DNA of 64,000 nt from Phyllobacterium zundukense (GCF_025452195.1 NZ_CP104973.1:3641001-3705000), one strand, 5' to 3'; positions 8,495 through 18,159 are shown, counted from the stretch's first letter. The notes: generated by a model from the sequence alone, not told the origin. Translations and numbers: made by a program.

Positions 8495-9010
8495 TTACCG
8501 AACCCAGACGACCCGGCGTGTCTCGCGTTCTATAAGCGCGGGACGATCCTGCACGTAGACGTATGAGTAGCGCGGCTGATCAGGCACAGCGACCAGCGGC
8601 ACGTCGTCAGGAATGACAGTGCCCGTGGTTATGTCTCCGTCGATGACCACCGGATCTGTCGGATTAGTTTCTATGTAGGAGATAACCTCATCCGGCACAG
8701 CTCGGGGCGCAATGCCAGCATCATCCGACAGATACACGACCTCGCGATTTTCCATGGAGACGATCACCGGACGGCCATCGACATAAATATAGCCATAGCC
8801 CGGGCTCTCCGGAATTGGCCGCACCACGATTGTTTCGGGTACGACGTAACCCTGGGATAAATCACCCTCTATAACTACTGGATCGGCCGGATGCGCGATG
8901 ACATAGTCCCGGGCGGACTGCGGTACTTCAACGACAACGCCATCCTGAGCGATCGCCAGACCGGAGGCGGCGAAAAACGTTGCTGCAGTCACCATAAAAA
9001 TCTTTTTCAT
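8495..9010 (-). CDS. exported DUF1236-family protein
   Basis: 171 residues from the ATG at 9010, which has AGGATAAT just upstream and begins a clear signal peptide (MKKIFMVTAATFFAASGLAIA, cleavage near AIAQ). Starts further upstream give an implausible N-terminus. The mature protein holds two copies of a module with the pattern DPVVI-GD plus a (Y/V)YV-G/D-RP ending; the second ends in RPALIERETRRVVWVR. This matches the DUF1236 family of periplasmic proteins from Rhizobiales, whose role is unknown. Confidence 0.8.
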   Translation of the reverse strand: MKKIFMVTAATFFAASGLAIAQDGVVVEVPQSARDYVIAHPADPVVIEGDLSQGYVVPETIVVRPIPESPGYGYIYVDGRPVIVSMENREVVYLSDDAGIAPRAVPDEVISYIETNPTDPVVIDGDITTGTVIPDDVPLVAVPDQPRYSYVYVQDRPALIERETRRVVWVR

Positions 9011-9180
9011 TATCCTGCCTCTCAATTGAACCTGTTTTGTCCCAGTAGGAGGGAAACCCCCGCAACAATGGATTGGTTCCGCTGAAAGACGATATGTCAT
9101 CGCGGCTTCGAACTTTGAGCTCGGCGCAAAAGAGCGAAATTTTGCTTTTCGCCGGCACAAAAACTGATATCGCTGTGGAC

Positions 9181-10287
9181 ATGGAACCGCAGCTGATCTC
9201 CCTTATCGACTCCCTGCCGTCGACTGTCCCGTTCGTCGGGCCGGAAACGCTGGAACGCAAGCGCACCAGGCCTTTCAAAGCGCGACTTGGCGCCAATGAA
9301 AGCGGCTTCGGCCCAGCGCCTTCAGTCATTACGGCCATACAAAACCATGCCGGGGAGGCGTGGAAATACGCGGATCCAGAAAATTTCGATTTGAAGCATG
9401 CGCTTGCCGCGCATCTAGGCGTTGAACCGGTCAATATTGTCGTTGGCGAAGGCGTCGATACACTGCTCGGACTCGCCGTACGCCAGTACGTTCGCGAAGG
9501 CACGCCGGTCGTCACTTCGCTCGGTGCCTATCCGACATTCAATTTTCATGTGGCCGGCTTTGGCGGACGGCTGGTGACGGTGCCATACAGGGAGGATCGC
9601 GAGGACCTCGAGGCATTGCTTGCTGCAGTAAAGCGCGAACAGGCACCGCTCGTCTATTTCTCCAACCCTGACAATCCAATGGGGACGTGGTGGGCGGCGG
9701 CACAGATCGAAAGCTTTATCGATGCGCTGCCGAAAACTACGATGCTGATCCTCGACGAAGCCTATGGCGAAACCGCACCAGCGGGCACTCTGCCGCGGAT
9801 CGATGTTTCGCGGCCGAATGTCCTGCGCATGCGCACGTTCTCCAAGGCATACGGGCTCGCCGGAATGCGCTGCGGCTATGCTGTCGGCGCAGAAAAGCAG
9901 ATCCTCGCCTTCGACAAAATCCGCAACCATTTCGGCATGAACAAACTGACACAGATTGCCGCCCTGGCAGCGCTAGAGGATCAAGATTATCTCAAGGCGG
10001 TGATTGCACGGATTATCGCCGGGCGTGAGCGGATCATGCAGATCGCCAAAAGTAATGGTTTGAAGGCGATTCCCTCTGCGACCAATTTCGTCACTATCGA
10101 TTGCGGGCGCGATGGGCCATTCGCCCTCGCCGTTCTCAATGCCCTTATCGACCGCGACGTCTTCATGCGCAAACCAATGGCGCCGGGTCTGGACCGTTGT
10201 ATCCGTGTCAGCGTCGGCCTTGATGAAGAACTCGATTATTTCGAGCAACAGCTTCCGCAGGCCTTAGCCGCTGTAAGTAACCGCTGA
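9181..10287 (+). CDS. PLP-dependent class I/II aminotransferase (HisC-like)
   Basis: A fold-type I aminotransferase of 368 residues from ATG 9181. Visible motifs are RLGANESGFGP near the N-terminus, VYFSNPDNPMGTWW in the substrate and cofactor region, ILDEAYGE with the PLP-contacting Asp and Tyr, and RTFSKAYGLAGMRCGYAVG with the Schiff-base lysine. These are closest to histidinol-phosphate and related aminotransferases. There are no histidine-biosynthesis neighbours, so the substrate is undefined. In-frame upstream starts exist (9073, 9094), but the added residues do not look like the family. A weak ribosome site leaves the start uncertain. Confidence 0.85.
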   Translation: MEPQLISLIDSLPSTVPFVGPETLERKRTRPFKARLGANESGFGPAPSVITAIQNHAGEAWKYADPENFDLKHALAAHLGVEPVNIVVGEGVDTLLGLAVRQYVREGTPVVTSLGAYPTFNFHVAGFGGRLVTVPYREDREDLEALLAAVKREQAPLVYFSNPDNPMGTWWAAAQIESFIDALPKTTMLILDEAYGETAPAGTLPRIDVSRPNVLRMRTFSKAYGLAGMRCGYAVGAEKQILAFDKIRNHFGMNKLTQIAALAALEDQDYLKAVIARIIAGRERIMQIAKSNGLKAIPSATNFVTIDCGRDGPFALAVLNALIDRDVFMRKPMAPGLDRCIRVSVGLDEELDYFEQQLPQALAAVSNR

Positions 10288-10319
10288 GCCCGGACAAAAC
10301 CTTAAAAACGGAGATTAAC

Positions 10320-10686
10320 TTGGAGATTAATCGGGTTTTTGCCGGTCTCGGCGGTCTGTTCGGGGCTGCAGGTATCGCGGCCTATGCCGCAGCGGCCCAT
10401 AGTGCGGAAGGTCATATGGCCACGATTGCGCCGATCCTGTTCATCCACGCCCCCGCATTTCTGGCGTTGTCGCTGTTAGCAAAGGTCAGTCGTCCAGCCT
10501 ATTTCGGCGCGTGGGTGCTGGTGTTGGGGTTTGCTATTCTTCATCGGCGATCTGGTGTCGCGCGATGTTACAGGTGACCGTTTATTTGCCTTTGCGGCAC
10601 CGCTTGGTGGAACGCTGCTCATCCTGGGCTGGATTGTAGTTGCAGCGACGGCATTCAAGACGCTGGATTTCAAGCGCTTGGAATAA
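10320..10686 (+). pseudogene. DUF423-type small membrane protein with a frameshift
   Basis: Translation from a TTG at 10320, seven bases after GGAG, gives a four-helix-type membrane protein start. It leaves frame at a run of four G (10526-10529) and stops early. Shifting by one base there restores VLVLGLLFFIGDLVSRDV and continues through a last membrane helix (GGTLLILGWIVVAATAF) to a stop at 10686, 121 residues in all and typical of DUF423/YgdD proteins. The simplest reading is one extra G, either a true mutation or a homopolymer sequencing error. Confidence 0.65.
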
Positions 10687-10788
10687 TCGGAGCGTCATCA
10701 TTGTCCCACGACAGCGGCTCGCAGGGTCTTCAGATATTGCGCTATTACTTATGACCGGCCCGAATGGTCGACCGGAGCGACTCAGATT

Positions 10789-11208
10789 TTACGGCGTGAA
10801 ATATTTGAAGAACCCCGCCATGGCGAATATGGCCAATACGAAGCCAAGCAATTGCAACATTGTAGGAAGGTGGTCAATCCTCCCTTTCAGATAGGCGAGA
10901 CCTTCTTTCAAGCCTGAAACGTCTCCCTTCAAGCCCGAAATGTCTCCCTTCAATCCTGTAACGTCTCCCTTCAGACCCGATACGTCGCCCTTCAGGACCG
11001 AAACGTCTCCCTTCAGACCTGATACGTCACCCTTCAGGATTGAAACATCCTCCTTCAAGCCTGCAAGGCCATTGAGGATGACATCCAGTTTGCCGTCCAT
11101 CTTCCCAAAAGATTTTTCCAGAAATGCGACGCGATGTTCCATATCTTCAAATGTGCCACCGCCATCGGCGGATTTCAAGCTCTCCAGCGTTGTAGGTTTA
11201 TGGGCCAT
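10789..11208 (-). CDS. heptad-repeat coiled-coil protein with C-terminal membrane anchor
   Basis: 139 residues from ATG 11208 (residues before it in a longer frame are not gene-like). Residues 51-113 are nine consecutive heptads with consensus LKGDVSG, so leucine recurs every seventh residue as in a parallel coiled coil. A single hydrophobic helix (MLQLLGFVLAIFAMAGFF) near the C-terminus should anchor it in the membrane. It lies 11 bp after the exported protein gene on the same strand, suggesting an operon. The DNA is a tandem 21-bp repeat, so copy number could vary. Function unknown. Confidence 0.7.
   Translation of the reverse strand: MAHKPTTLESLKSADGGGTFEDMEHRVAFLEKSFGKMDGKLDVILNGLAGLKEDVSILKGDVSGLKGDVSVLKGDVSGLKGDVTGLKGDISGLKGDVSGLKEGLAYLKGRIDHLPTMLQLLGFVLAIFAMAGFFKYFTP
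10870..11058. repeat. tandem 21-bp repeat (nine units) inside the coiled-coil gene
   Basis: Nine 21-bp units encode one heptad each. The central units are nearly identical and read ACGTCTCCCTTCA-rich on the plus strand; the two at the low-coordinate end are degenerate. The repeat is in frame, so unit gain or loss changes coiled-coil length without a frameshift. Confidence 0.85.
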
Positions 11209-11219
11209 GGAGCGCGTCG

Positions 11220-11720
11220 TTAACGTCCACCTTTGAGTTTGGCATTGCATAACTTGTAGTAACCGCCGCCCTTCTCGATCCAGCGCGTGCCGCCGAGCGT
11301 GCCGCCTTTCTTGTTCGCGTGGTATTGCTCAAGGCATGTGTGCATGCGGGCCTTGGCAGGTTTCTCTGCAGCAAATTTTGCGGCTATCGACGACGGAAAC
11401 GTCGTCTTTCCGGATGGAGATCTGGCTACGACTTCGGCTTTTTTTGGCGTTGTCTCCGGCTTTTCTTCAGTCGTCTCTGTTTTGGCCTCCGTCGGTGCAG
11501 GTTTGGTTGGCTTGTCAGCCGCCTCAGCGGGCGAGATGCATTGTGCTTTACGGAATTCGCTCCACGAAACGCCTTCTGCTTCGCCGGCACTTTGCGCCGC
11601 CTTGTACTTGACGCTGCACTCTTTCATGCTCAAGGCATATGCAGAAGGGATCGATGCCAGCGGCAGGAAAACCGCTGTAATCAGGGTAGCGAATAGACGG
11701 GAAATGCGTCGTTCAAACAT
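11220..11720 (-). CDS. exported cysteine-motif protein, unknown function
   Basis: 166 residues from ATG 11720, which begins a signal peptide (basic MFERRISR, hydrophobic core, cleavage near AYA-LS). The mature protein has two similar cysteine modules: MKECSVKYKAAQSAG with WSEFRKAQC, and MHTCLEQYHANKKGG with YYKLCNAKLKGG. They flank a Thr/Glu/Lys/Pro-rich linker of low complexity. Similar two-module periplasmic proteins occur in Rhizobiales without known function. It precedes the coiled-coil gene by 11 bp. Confidence 0.65.
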   Translation of the reverse strand: MFERRISRLFATLITAVFLPLASIPSAYALSMKECSVKYKAAQSAGEAEGVSWSEFRKAQCISPAEAADKPTKPAPTEAKTETTEEKPETTPKKAEVVARSPSGKTTFPSSIAAKFAAEKPAKARMHTCLEQYHANKKGGTLGGTRWIEKGGGYYKLCNAKLKGGR

Positions 11721-11827
11721 GAAACCCACTCTGAAAATTGATTGATGAAAATCGACTCCGATTGGCCGACCGTACATGCATCCCTTCCCCTCCTCTATCC
11801 ATACCTTCGTCTAGCAACACTCCTCTT

Positions 11828-11857
11828 GAATTAATTGAACGTTCGTTTTATTAATTC
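11828..11857. promoter_or_regulatory. operator candidate for the leucine-catabolism TetR regulator
   Basis: An imperfect 30-bp palindrome (12 of 15 paired positions), with outer arms GAATTAAT and ATTAATTC and inner AACG/CGTT. It ends three bases before the regulator's ATG, so binding would block its own transcription and that of the downstream ivd-mcc genes. Confidence 0.5.
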
Positions 11858-11860
11858 ATC

Positions 11861-12517
11861 ATGGCACGCACAACCGGATCAGATGGCGGAAGGACACGCA
11901 GCGCGATTGATATTGCTGCCAAGCATTTGATTGCACGGGTCGGCTATGAAGCGATGTCGATGCGCCAACTCGCGGACGAAGTGGGCGTGCAGCCCGCGGC
12001 CTTCTATCGCTATTACCCTAACAAGCAGGAATTGCTGTTTTCGGTTATGCGGGGGCACATGGATCGTGTGCTTGCAGCCTGGGAAGCCGAGAGCCGCAGC
12101 GCTCATACGGCGCTTGAAAAATTTTGCGCCTTCATTCGTTTCCATATCCGTTACCATGTGGAGCGGCGTGAGGACGTGCACATCGCGAACATGGAGCTAC
12201 GCAGCCTCAGCCCGGAAAACCGGGCCATCATCGTTGAATTGCGCGGACGATACGAGAACAGCCTTCGCGATATACTCGACGACGGGATGGATACACGCGA
12301 ATTTGCCATCGATGATATTGCCCTGACAACCCGCGCCATTATCGCGATGATTACCGGAATCATGGTCTGGTTCCGGCCGGGCGACAGGCTTAGTGTCGAC
12401 GAGATTGCAGAAAAGTATGTCGACATGGGACTGCGCCTTGTTGGCGCCAAGAAGATTGCAACAACTAAAACGGGAGGACGAAATGTACCAGTCGGGCCTA
12501 AGATTCGGCGTCTCTGA
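11861..12517 (+). CDS. TetR-family regulator of leucine/isovalerate catabolism
   Basis: 218 residues with an N-terminal helix-turn-helix ([20 protein letters not shown] followed by YPNKQELLF, about residues 28-58) and a TetR ligand domain. It overlaps the start of the isovaleryl-CoA dehydrogenase gene by 35 bp in another frame, so it is the first gene of the ivd-mccB-mccA operon. By position it should sense a branched-chain acyl-CoA or acid and control the operon, as LiuR/LiuQ-type regulators do elsewhere (inference). Confidence 0.85.
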   Translation: MARTTGSDGGRTRSAIDIAAKHLIARVGYEAMSMRQLADEVGVQPAAFYRYYPNKQELLFSVMRGHMDRVLAAWEAESRSAHTALEKFCAFIRFHIRYHVERREDVHIANMELRSLSPENRAIIVELRGRYENSLRDILDDGMDTREFAIDDIALTTRAIIAMITGIMVWFRPGDRLSVDEIAEKYVDMGLRLVGAKKIATTKTGGRNVPVGPKIRRL

Positions 12518-13646
12518 GGAGATCGAAGCACTGCGGGAAACGGTGCACCGGTTTGCGCAAGCGGAAATAGCACCGCTAGCGGCCGAGACCGACCGATCCA
12601 ATCAATTCCCCGTGCACCTCTGGCAGAAAATGGGCGAGCTCGGCTTGCTCGGAATGACCGCCGACCCCGAGTTTGGCGGGTCCGGCCTTGGATATCTCGC
12701 ACACACGATTGCAGTAGAAGAAATCTCCCGCGCCTCGGCGTCAGTCGGTCTCTCTTATGGTGCGCATTCCAATCTTTGCGTCAACCAGATCAACCGCTGG
12801 GGCACCCCGGAGCAGAAGGCAAAGTTTTTGCCGAAACTCTGCTCGGGTGAACATGTCGGCGCGCTCGCCATGTCAGAACCGGGCGCGGGCTCCGACGTCG
12901 TTTCGATGAAACTGCGCGCCGACAAGAAGAATGACCGTTATGTTCTGAACGGTAACAAGATGTGGATCACCAATGGTCCGGATGCCAGCACGTTGGTGGT
13001 CTACGCGAAGTCCGATCCCGCCGCGGGCTCGCGCGGAATCACAGCATTTCTCATCGAGAAGGAATTCAAGGGTTTTACCACCGCGCAAAAGCTGGACAAG
13101 CTTGGTATGCGCGGTTCCAATACGTGCGAGCTCGTCTTCGAGGACTGCGAAGTGCCATTTGAAAATGTACTTGGTGAAGAGGGCCAAGGCGTCAAAATCC
13201 TGATGTCGGGGTTGGATTATGAGCGCGTCGTGCTTGCCGGTGGACCTTTGGGAGTGATGGACGCCTGTCTGGATGTGGTTGTGCCCTACGTGCATGAGCG
13301 CAAGCAATTCGGCCAACCGATCGGAGAATTCCAGCTGATGCAAGGCAAGCTGGCGGACATGTACACGACGACGAATGCTTGCCGGGCCTATGTTTATGCC
13401 GTGGCTGCCGCCTGTGACCGCGGTGAAACCACACGCAAGGATGCAGCAGGGTGCGTTCTGTACGCAGCGGAGAAAGCAACATGGTGCGCGCTTGAGGCCA
13501 TCCAGGCGCTCGGTGGCAATGGCTATATCAACGACTATCCGACCGGACGGCTGTTGCGCGATGCCAAGCTCTACGAAATCGGTGCTGGCACGAGCGAGAT
13601 ACGACGCATGCTTATCGGCAGGGAAATGTTTGCAGAGAGCGCTTGA
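12483..13646 (+). CDS. ivd: isovaleryl-CoA dehydrogenase
   Basis: 387 residues from ATG 12483, with GGGAGGACGAA directly upstream. It is an FAD-dependent acyl-CoA dehydrogenase converting isovaleryl-CoA to 3-methylcrotonyl-CoA in leucine breakdown, passing electrons to ETF. Family signatures are [26 protein letters not shown] and the C-terminal [20 protein letters not shown] with [13 protein letters not shown]. The isovaleryl-specific catalytic glutamate is in [13 protein letters not shown] (Glu247), which places it in the IVD subgroup rather than short- or medium-chain enzymes. The carboxylase genes that use its product follow directly. Confidence 0.95.
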   Translation: MYQSGLRFGVSEEIEALRETVHRFAQAEIAPLAAETDRSNQFPVHLWQKMGELGLLGMTADPEFGGSGLGYLAHTIAVEEISRASASVGLSYGAHSNLCVNQINRWGTPEQKAKFLPKLCSGEHVGALAMSEPGAGSDVVSMKLRADKKNDRYVLNGNKMWITNGPDASTLVVYAKSDPAAGSRGITAFLIEKEFKGFTTAQKLDKLGMRGSNTCELVFEDCEVPFENVLGEEGQGVKILMSGLDYERVVLAGGPLGVMDACLDVVVPYVHERKQFGQPIGEFQLMQGKLADMYTTTNACRAYVYAVAAACDRGETTRKDAAGCVLYAAEKATWCALEAIQALGGNGYINDYPTGRLLRDAKLYEIGAGTSEIRRMLIGREMFAESA

Positions 13647-13690
13647 ACCACCACCACTGCTACTATTTACCGCCGATAACAGGAGACCGC

Positions 13691-15298
13691 ATGACCGTCC
13701 TCACCTCCCAGATCAGCACCACGTCCGAAACCTTTACCGCCAATACTAAGCGAATGCAGGCACTGGTCGGTGATATCCAGGCCAAGGCGGAACTGGTAAT
13801 CAAGGGCGGTACCGATGAGGCGCGCGAGCGCCACACATCGCGCGGCAAGCTCCTCCCGCGTGATCGCTTGGCGCAGCTTCTGGATGCCGGTTCGCCCTTT
13901 CTGGAAATTGGCCAGTTTGCCGCCTGGGATATGTATGACGATACAATTTCATCCGCCGGTCTGATTGCAGGGATCGGCCGGGTATCGGGCAAGGAAGTGA
14001 TGATCGTCATCAATGATGCGACGGTGAAAGGCGGCACCTATTATCCATTGACGGTGAAAAAGCATCTCCGGGCACAGGAGATCGCGGTGCAGAACAATCT
14101 GCCCTGCCTCTATCTTGTGGATAGCGGCGGAGCCAATCTGCCCAATCAGGACGAGGTCTTTCCGGATCGCGAGCACTTCGGTCGCATCTTCTACAATCAG
14201 GCCAATATGTCGGCGGCAGGCATCCCGCAGATTGCGGTCGTCATGGGATCATGCACGGCGGGCGGCGCCTATGTGCCTGCCATGTCGGAAGAAACCATCA
14301 TGGTGAAAGGCCAGGCAACGATTTTTCTTGCCGGTCCTCCCCTGGTCAAAGCAGCGACAGGCGAAGAGGTTTCGGCAGAAGACCTTGGCGGTGCGGAAGT
14401 GCATACACGCGAGTCGGGCGTTGCCGACCATTACGCCGTGGATGATGCACACGCGCTTGCCATTGCCCGGCGTATCGTTGGAAACCTGAATCGAAAGAAG
14501 GAGATAGGCCTCGATCTTCGTAAGGTGATTCCGCCGCTTTATGATCCACATGAACTTTACGGCATCATACCGAGCGATCTGCGCCAGCCATACGATGCGC
14601 GCGAATTGATCGCCCGCATCGTCGATGGTTCGGAATTCGACGAGTTCAAGCAAAACTACGGCACGACGCTGATAACCGGTTTTGCGCATCTTTACGGCAT
14701 GCCGGTCGGTATCATCGCCAACAATGGCGTGCTGTTTTCCGAAAGCGCGCTGAAGGGCACGCATTTCATCGAACTGTGCACGCAGCGCGGTATCCCTTTG
14801 GTCTTCCTGCAGAACATCACCGGCTTCATGGTCGGACGTTCCTACGAGGCGGGCGGAATCGCCAAGGATGGCGCCAAGCTCGTTACCGCCGTCGCGACAG
14901 CGAGGGTGCCCAAGGTGACGATGATCGTCGGCGGTTCGTTTGGCGCCGGCAATTATGGCATGTGCGGCAGAGCCTTCTCGCCGCGCTTCCTCTGGATGTG
15001 GCCGAATGCCCGCATTTCGGTCATGGGCGGCGAACAGGCGGCCACCGTTCTGGCACTGGTCAAACGCGAGGGAATCGAGCGCAAGGGTGGAGAGTGGTCA
15101 GCCAGCGACGAAGCTGCATTCCGTGCACCGATCCTTGAAAAATATGAGCGTGAGGGTCACCCGCTTTATTCCTCGGCGCGGCTTTGGGATGATGGCATCA
15201 TCGACCCGGCAAAAAGCCGCGAGGTGCTGGCGCTTTCCCTCTCCGCCGCGCTTAATGCGCCTATCGAGGAAACGCGCTTTGGCATGTTCAGGATGTGA
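13691..15298 (+). CDS. mccB: methylcrotonyl-CoA carboxylase beta (carboxyltransferase) subunit
   Basis: 535 residues from ATG 13691 after AGGAGACCGC. It transfers CO2 from carboxybiotin to 3-methylcrotonyl-CoA, giving 3-methylglutaconyl-CoA. Carboxyltransferase features include [65 protein letters not shown] and [15 protein letters not shown]. These match the MCC beta type better than propionyl- or acetyl-CoA carboxylases. It lies between ivd and the alpha subunit gene in one operon. The spacer to the alpha gene contains a long inverted repeat. Confidence 0.95.
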   Translation: MTVLTSQISTTSETFTANTKRMQALVGDIQAKAELVIKGGTDEARERHTSRGKLLPRDRLAQLLDAGSPFLEIGQFAAWDMYDDTISSAGLIAGIGRVSGKEVMIVINDATVKGGTYYPLTVKKHLRAQEIAVQNNLPCLYLVDSGGANLPNQDEVFPDREHFGRIFYNQANMSAAGIPQIAVVMGSCTAGGAYVPAMSEETIMVKGQATIFLAGPPLVKAATGEEVSAEDLGGAEVHTRESGVADHYAVDDAHALAIARRIVGNLNRKKEIGLDLRKVIPPLYDPHELYGIIPSDLRQPYDARELIARIVDGSEFDEFKQNYGTTLITGFAHLYGMPVGIIANNGVLFSESALKGTHFIELCTQRGIPLVFLQNITGFMVGRSYEAGGIAKDGAKLVTAVATARVPKVTMIVGGSFGAGNYGMCGRAFSPRFLWMWPNARISVMGGEQAATVLALVKREGIERKGGEWSASDEAAFRAPILEKYEREGHPLYSSARLWDDGIIDPAKSREVLALSLSAALNAPIEETRFGMFRM

Positions 15299-15344
15299 TG
15301 ATGAAGATGTTGTCGCCTGAACGCCGATTTCCCCTGCACCTCAG

Positions 15345-15474
15345 CTGTGCGTGGTTCGACAGGCTCACCATGAGGGAGATGGGGAAATCGCAGGGAGCCA
15401 GAATCTGGAACGTTGGCGACTACATTTGCAACGCACCAAGCTCCCTCATGGTGAGCCTGTCGAACCACGCACAG
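15345..15474. repeat. inverted-repeat element between mccB and mccA
   Basis: Two exact 34-bp arms (15345-15378 and 15441-15474) face each other across 62 bp. Each contains the core GTTCGACAGGCTCACCATGA or its complement, a sequence I recall as a dispersed repeat in Rhizobiales and Sphingomonadales genomes. The element fills almost the whole spacer inside the operon and would fold into a very stable hairpin in the mRNA. No transposase is present. Confidence 0.85.
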
Positions 15475-15506
15475 GGCAGATGCCGAACCAGCGAGAAGCG
15501 AAACCC

Positions 15507-17522
15507 ATGACCAGAACCTTTTCCAGAATCCTCATTGCCAATCGTGGCGAGATCGCCTGCCGCGTCATCCGTACGGCGCAGAGAATGGGTATCGGCACAG
15601 TCGCAGTCTATTCCGATGCGGATGCGCACGCGCTGCATGTGGCGATGGCCGATGAGGCGGTCTATATCGGACCCTCGCCCGTCACCGACAGTTATCTGCG
15701 GGCCGACCACATCATCGACGCTGCATTGAAAAGCGGAGCCGAGGCCATTCATCCCGGCTATGGGTTCCTTTCCGAAAATCCAGGTTTTGTAGAGGCGGTG
15801 GTGAAAGCTGGTCTGGTCTTCATCGGACCTTCTGCAGACTCGATCCGGGCCATGGGGCTCAAGGATGCCGCCAAGCGGTTGATGGAAAAGGCCGGCGTCC
15901 CCGTCGTTCCGGGCTACCATGGCGAGGCGCAGGAACTGGTGGTTCTTGCCGGGAAGGCACGCGAGATCGGTTATCCCGTGCTGATCAAGGCGCGCGCAGG
16001 CGGCGGCGGCAAAGGCATGCGCAAGGTCGATAATCCCGACGATTTCGCCGAGGCGCTGGGGAGTGCGCGGCGCGAGGCCAAGAGCGCCTTTGGCGACGAT
16101 CGCGTGCTGGTGGAAAAGTACATCGCCAAACCGCGCCATATCGAAGTGCAGGTGTTTGGCGACAATCACGGCAATGTGGTGCATCTCTACGAGCGCGATT
16201 GCTCGTTGCAGCGCCGCCATCAAAAGGTCATCGAGGAAGCCCCTGCCCCGGGAATCACTGCAGAGGTGCGCTCTGCAATGACCAGTGCAGCCGTCAAGGC
16301 AGCGCAAGCGATCAACTATTCCGGCGCGGGCACCATCGAATTTATTGTCGATGCCACGGAAGGGCTGAAGCCCGACCGTTTCTGGTTCATGGAAATGAAC
16401 ACACGGCTGCAGGTAGAACACCCGGTAACCGAGATGATCACCGGGCTTGACCTGGTAGAGTGGCAATTGCGTGTGGCGGCAGACGAAGAGTTGCCACTAT
16501 CCCAAAAACAGATCCCTCTCAACGGCCATGCTATCGAGGCGCGGCTCTATGCCGAAGACCCGGCGAAAAGTTTCCTCCCAGCTATCGGCACGCTGCACCA
16601 TCTGTCGTTTCCCAGTGCGTTGAAGGACGGCGAGGTTCGCGTCGAAACCGGCGTTCGGACGGGCGATACGATCTCACCCTACTATGATCCGATGATCGCC
16701 AAGCTTGTGGTGCACGGGCCCGATCGGCTGTCTGCACTTGCCGCAATGGAGAGCGCGCTGAACCAGACGGAAATTGCCGGAACGACCACCAACGCGCCGT
16801 TCCTGGCAGCTCTGATCCGACACCAGGGATTTGCCGCCGGTGACGTCGATACGGGATTGATCGATCGCGATCTTGCAGGATTGATCGTTCCCGTCGCGAC
16901 GCCGGCAGGTGCGAAGGAACTGGCCATCCTTTCTGCCAGCGGTCTCCTGAAACGACCTGTCCACGGTGATCCATGGACTGCCTTGCGAGGCTACAGTCAT
17001 CACAACGGGCTGGCTTATCCGGTCATGCTCGAAGAGGCGGGGCAGATCGTGCGATATGGCGTTTCCGTACTTGGAGACGAGCGCTACGCGATTTCCGGTT
17101 CAGATGCTGTAGTCGAACTGCGTGTGCGACATGAACCACTTGGCTGGCACCTCACCGGCAAGAGTATCAATTTGCGGGCGAAGACCATTGCGATACCGCA
17201 TGGCGTAGCCATAGTCGCCAATGGGACAGCAACGGCATTCAGCATCGCCGATCCTTTTCTGCTCGCCGAACAGGCAGGCAACGCCGGAGACCGGCTTACC
17301 GCTCCGATGCCAGGCCTGGTGAAGGCCGTGCGGGTTGCCGCCGGTGATCTGGTCAAAAAAGGTCAGATATTGCTGGTGCTCGAAGCCATGAAAATGGAGC
17401 ACTCGATTACTGCGCCGCATGATGGCAAAATTGCCGAGATCGTGTCCGGCAACTCGCAAGTCAAAGAGAATTTCCCCTTGGTGCGGTTTGAGGAAGCACC
17501 TGCCGATACAACCAAGAATTGA
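15507..17522 (+). CDS. mccA: methylcrotonyl-CoA carboxylase alpha (biotin carboxylase/BCCP) subunit
   Basis: 671 residues from ATG 15507. Upstream in-frame codons only translate the inverted repeat. An N-terminal biotin carboxylase domain (about 1-445) carries ILIANRGEIACRVIRTA, the ATP-grasp glycine loop KARAGGGGKGMRKV and FMEMNTRLQVEHPVTEM. A middle BT-like region is followed by the biotinyl domain, with the biotinylated lysine in VLEAMKMEHS (Lys629). It partners MccB in leucine degradation. The ribosome site is weak and the upstream hairpin may reduce expression relative to mccB. Confidence 0.95.
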   Translation: MTRTFSRILIANRGEIACRVIRTAQRMGIGTVAVYSDADAHALHVAMADEAVYIGPSPVTDSYLRADHIIDAALKSGAEAIHPGYGFLSENPGFVEAVVKAGLVFIGPSADSIRAMGLKDAAKRLMEKAGVPVVPGYHGEAQELVVLAGKAREIGYPVLIKARAGGGGKGMRKVDNPDDFAEALGSARREAKSAFGDDRVLVEKYIAKPRHIEVQVFGDNHGNVVHLYERDCSLQRRHQKVIEEAPAPGITAEVRSAMTSAAVKAAQAINYSGAGTIEFIVDATEGLKPDRFWFMEMNTRLQVEHPVTEMITGLDLVEWQLRVAADEELPLSQKQIPLNGHAIEARLYAEDPAKSFLPAIGTLHHLSFPSALKDGEVRVETGVRTGDTISPYYDPMIAKLVVHGPDRLSALAAMESALNQTEIAGTTTNAPFLAALIRHQGFAAGDVDTGLIDRDLAGLIVPVATPAGAKELAILSASGLLKRPVHGDPWTALRGYSHHNGLAYPVMLEEAGQIVRYGVSVLGDERYAISGSDAVVELRVRHEPLGWHLTGKSINLRAKTIAIPHGVAIVANGTATAFSIADPFLLAEQAGNAGDRLTAPMPGLVKAVRVAAGDLVKKGQILLVLEAMKMEHSITAPHDGKIAEIVSGNSQVKENFPLVRFEEAPADTTKN

Positions 17523-17614
17523 GGCAGAAATGTTGGATGACGCGTGCTAGAACGAGCGCGGCACTCGACCGAGCGTCAAATCGAAGAGTTTTCCTACGTC
17601 AAGGAGATCGACCC

Positions 17615-18142
17615 GTGGCTAAAAAATCCCTGCAGACCATCAAACGTGCACCGACCGCTACCCCCAGCGATCTGGGCGGTAACGCAGTGCGCGATATCGC
17701 TGGAGCGGTAAATGCTCTGCTCGCAGACACATTTGCAATTTATATGAAGACCAAGAATTTTCACTGGCACATGAGCGGCCCGCACTTTCGCGATTTCCAT
17801 CTCCTGCTGGACGAACAGGCAGAGCAGATTTTCGCGATGACCGACGTCCTCGCCGAACGGGTCCGGAAGATCGGCGGCACCACGTTGAAATCCATTGGGC
17901 AGATCGGCGCCCAACAACGCATTCCTGACAATGATGCCAATTTCGTCACGCCGGAAGACATGCTGGCTGAGCTGCGCGACGACAATAAGAGCTTCATCGG
18001 CTATTTGCGCCAGGTTCACGAGCTGTGCAGCGAACACGGCGACAGCGCCACAACGAGTATCATAGAGAACTTCATAGATGAGACAGAGCGGAGGCACTGG
18101 TTCCTGTTCGAAGCCACACGCGTCGGACCAGCCAGCATCTAA
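17615..18142 (+). CDS. dps: Dps-family DNA-binding ferroxidase
   Basis: 175 residues from GTG 17615, eight bases after AAGGAG; the longer frame upstream is not gene-like. Dps dodecamers oxidise and store iron with H2O2 and protect DNA. The ferroxidase-site ligands are visible in TKNFHWHMSGPHFRDFHLLL and DEQAEQIFAMTDVLAERVRK. A lysine-rich N-terminus (AKKSLQTIKRAP) may bind DNA. It lies 92 bp after mccA on the same strand, so it could be read through from the operon or have its own promoter; I see no clear one. Confidence 0.9.
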   Translation: MAKKSLQTIKRAPTATPSDLGGNAVRDIAGAVNALLADTFAIYMKTKNFHWHMSGPHFRDFHLLLDEQAEQIFAMTDVLAERVRKIGGTTLKSIGQIGAQQRIPDNDANFVTPEDMLAELRDDNKSFIGYLRQVHELCSEHGDSATTSIIENFIDETERRHWFLFEATRVGPASI

Positions 18143-18159
18143 GCGGCGAACAAAACAAA

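Noticed and set aside
10870..11058. Possible CRISPR array
   Set aside because: The units are contiguous 21-bp coding repeats without spacers, and no cas genes are present.
15351..15506. 52-residue N-terminal extension of MccA
   Set aside because: It only translates the inverted repeat; the biotin carboxylase domain starts right at 15507.
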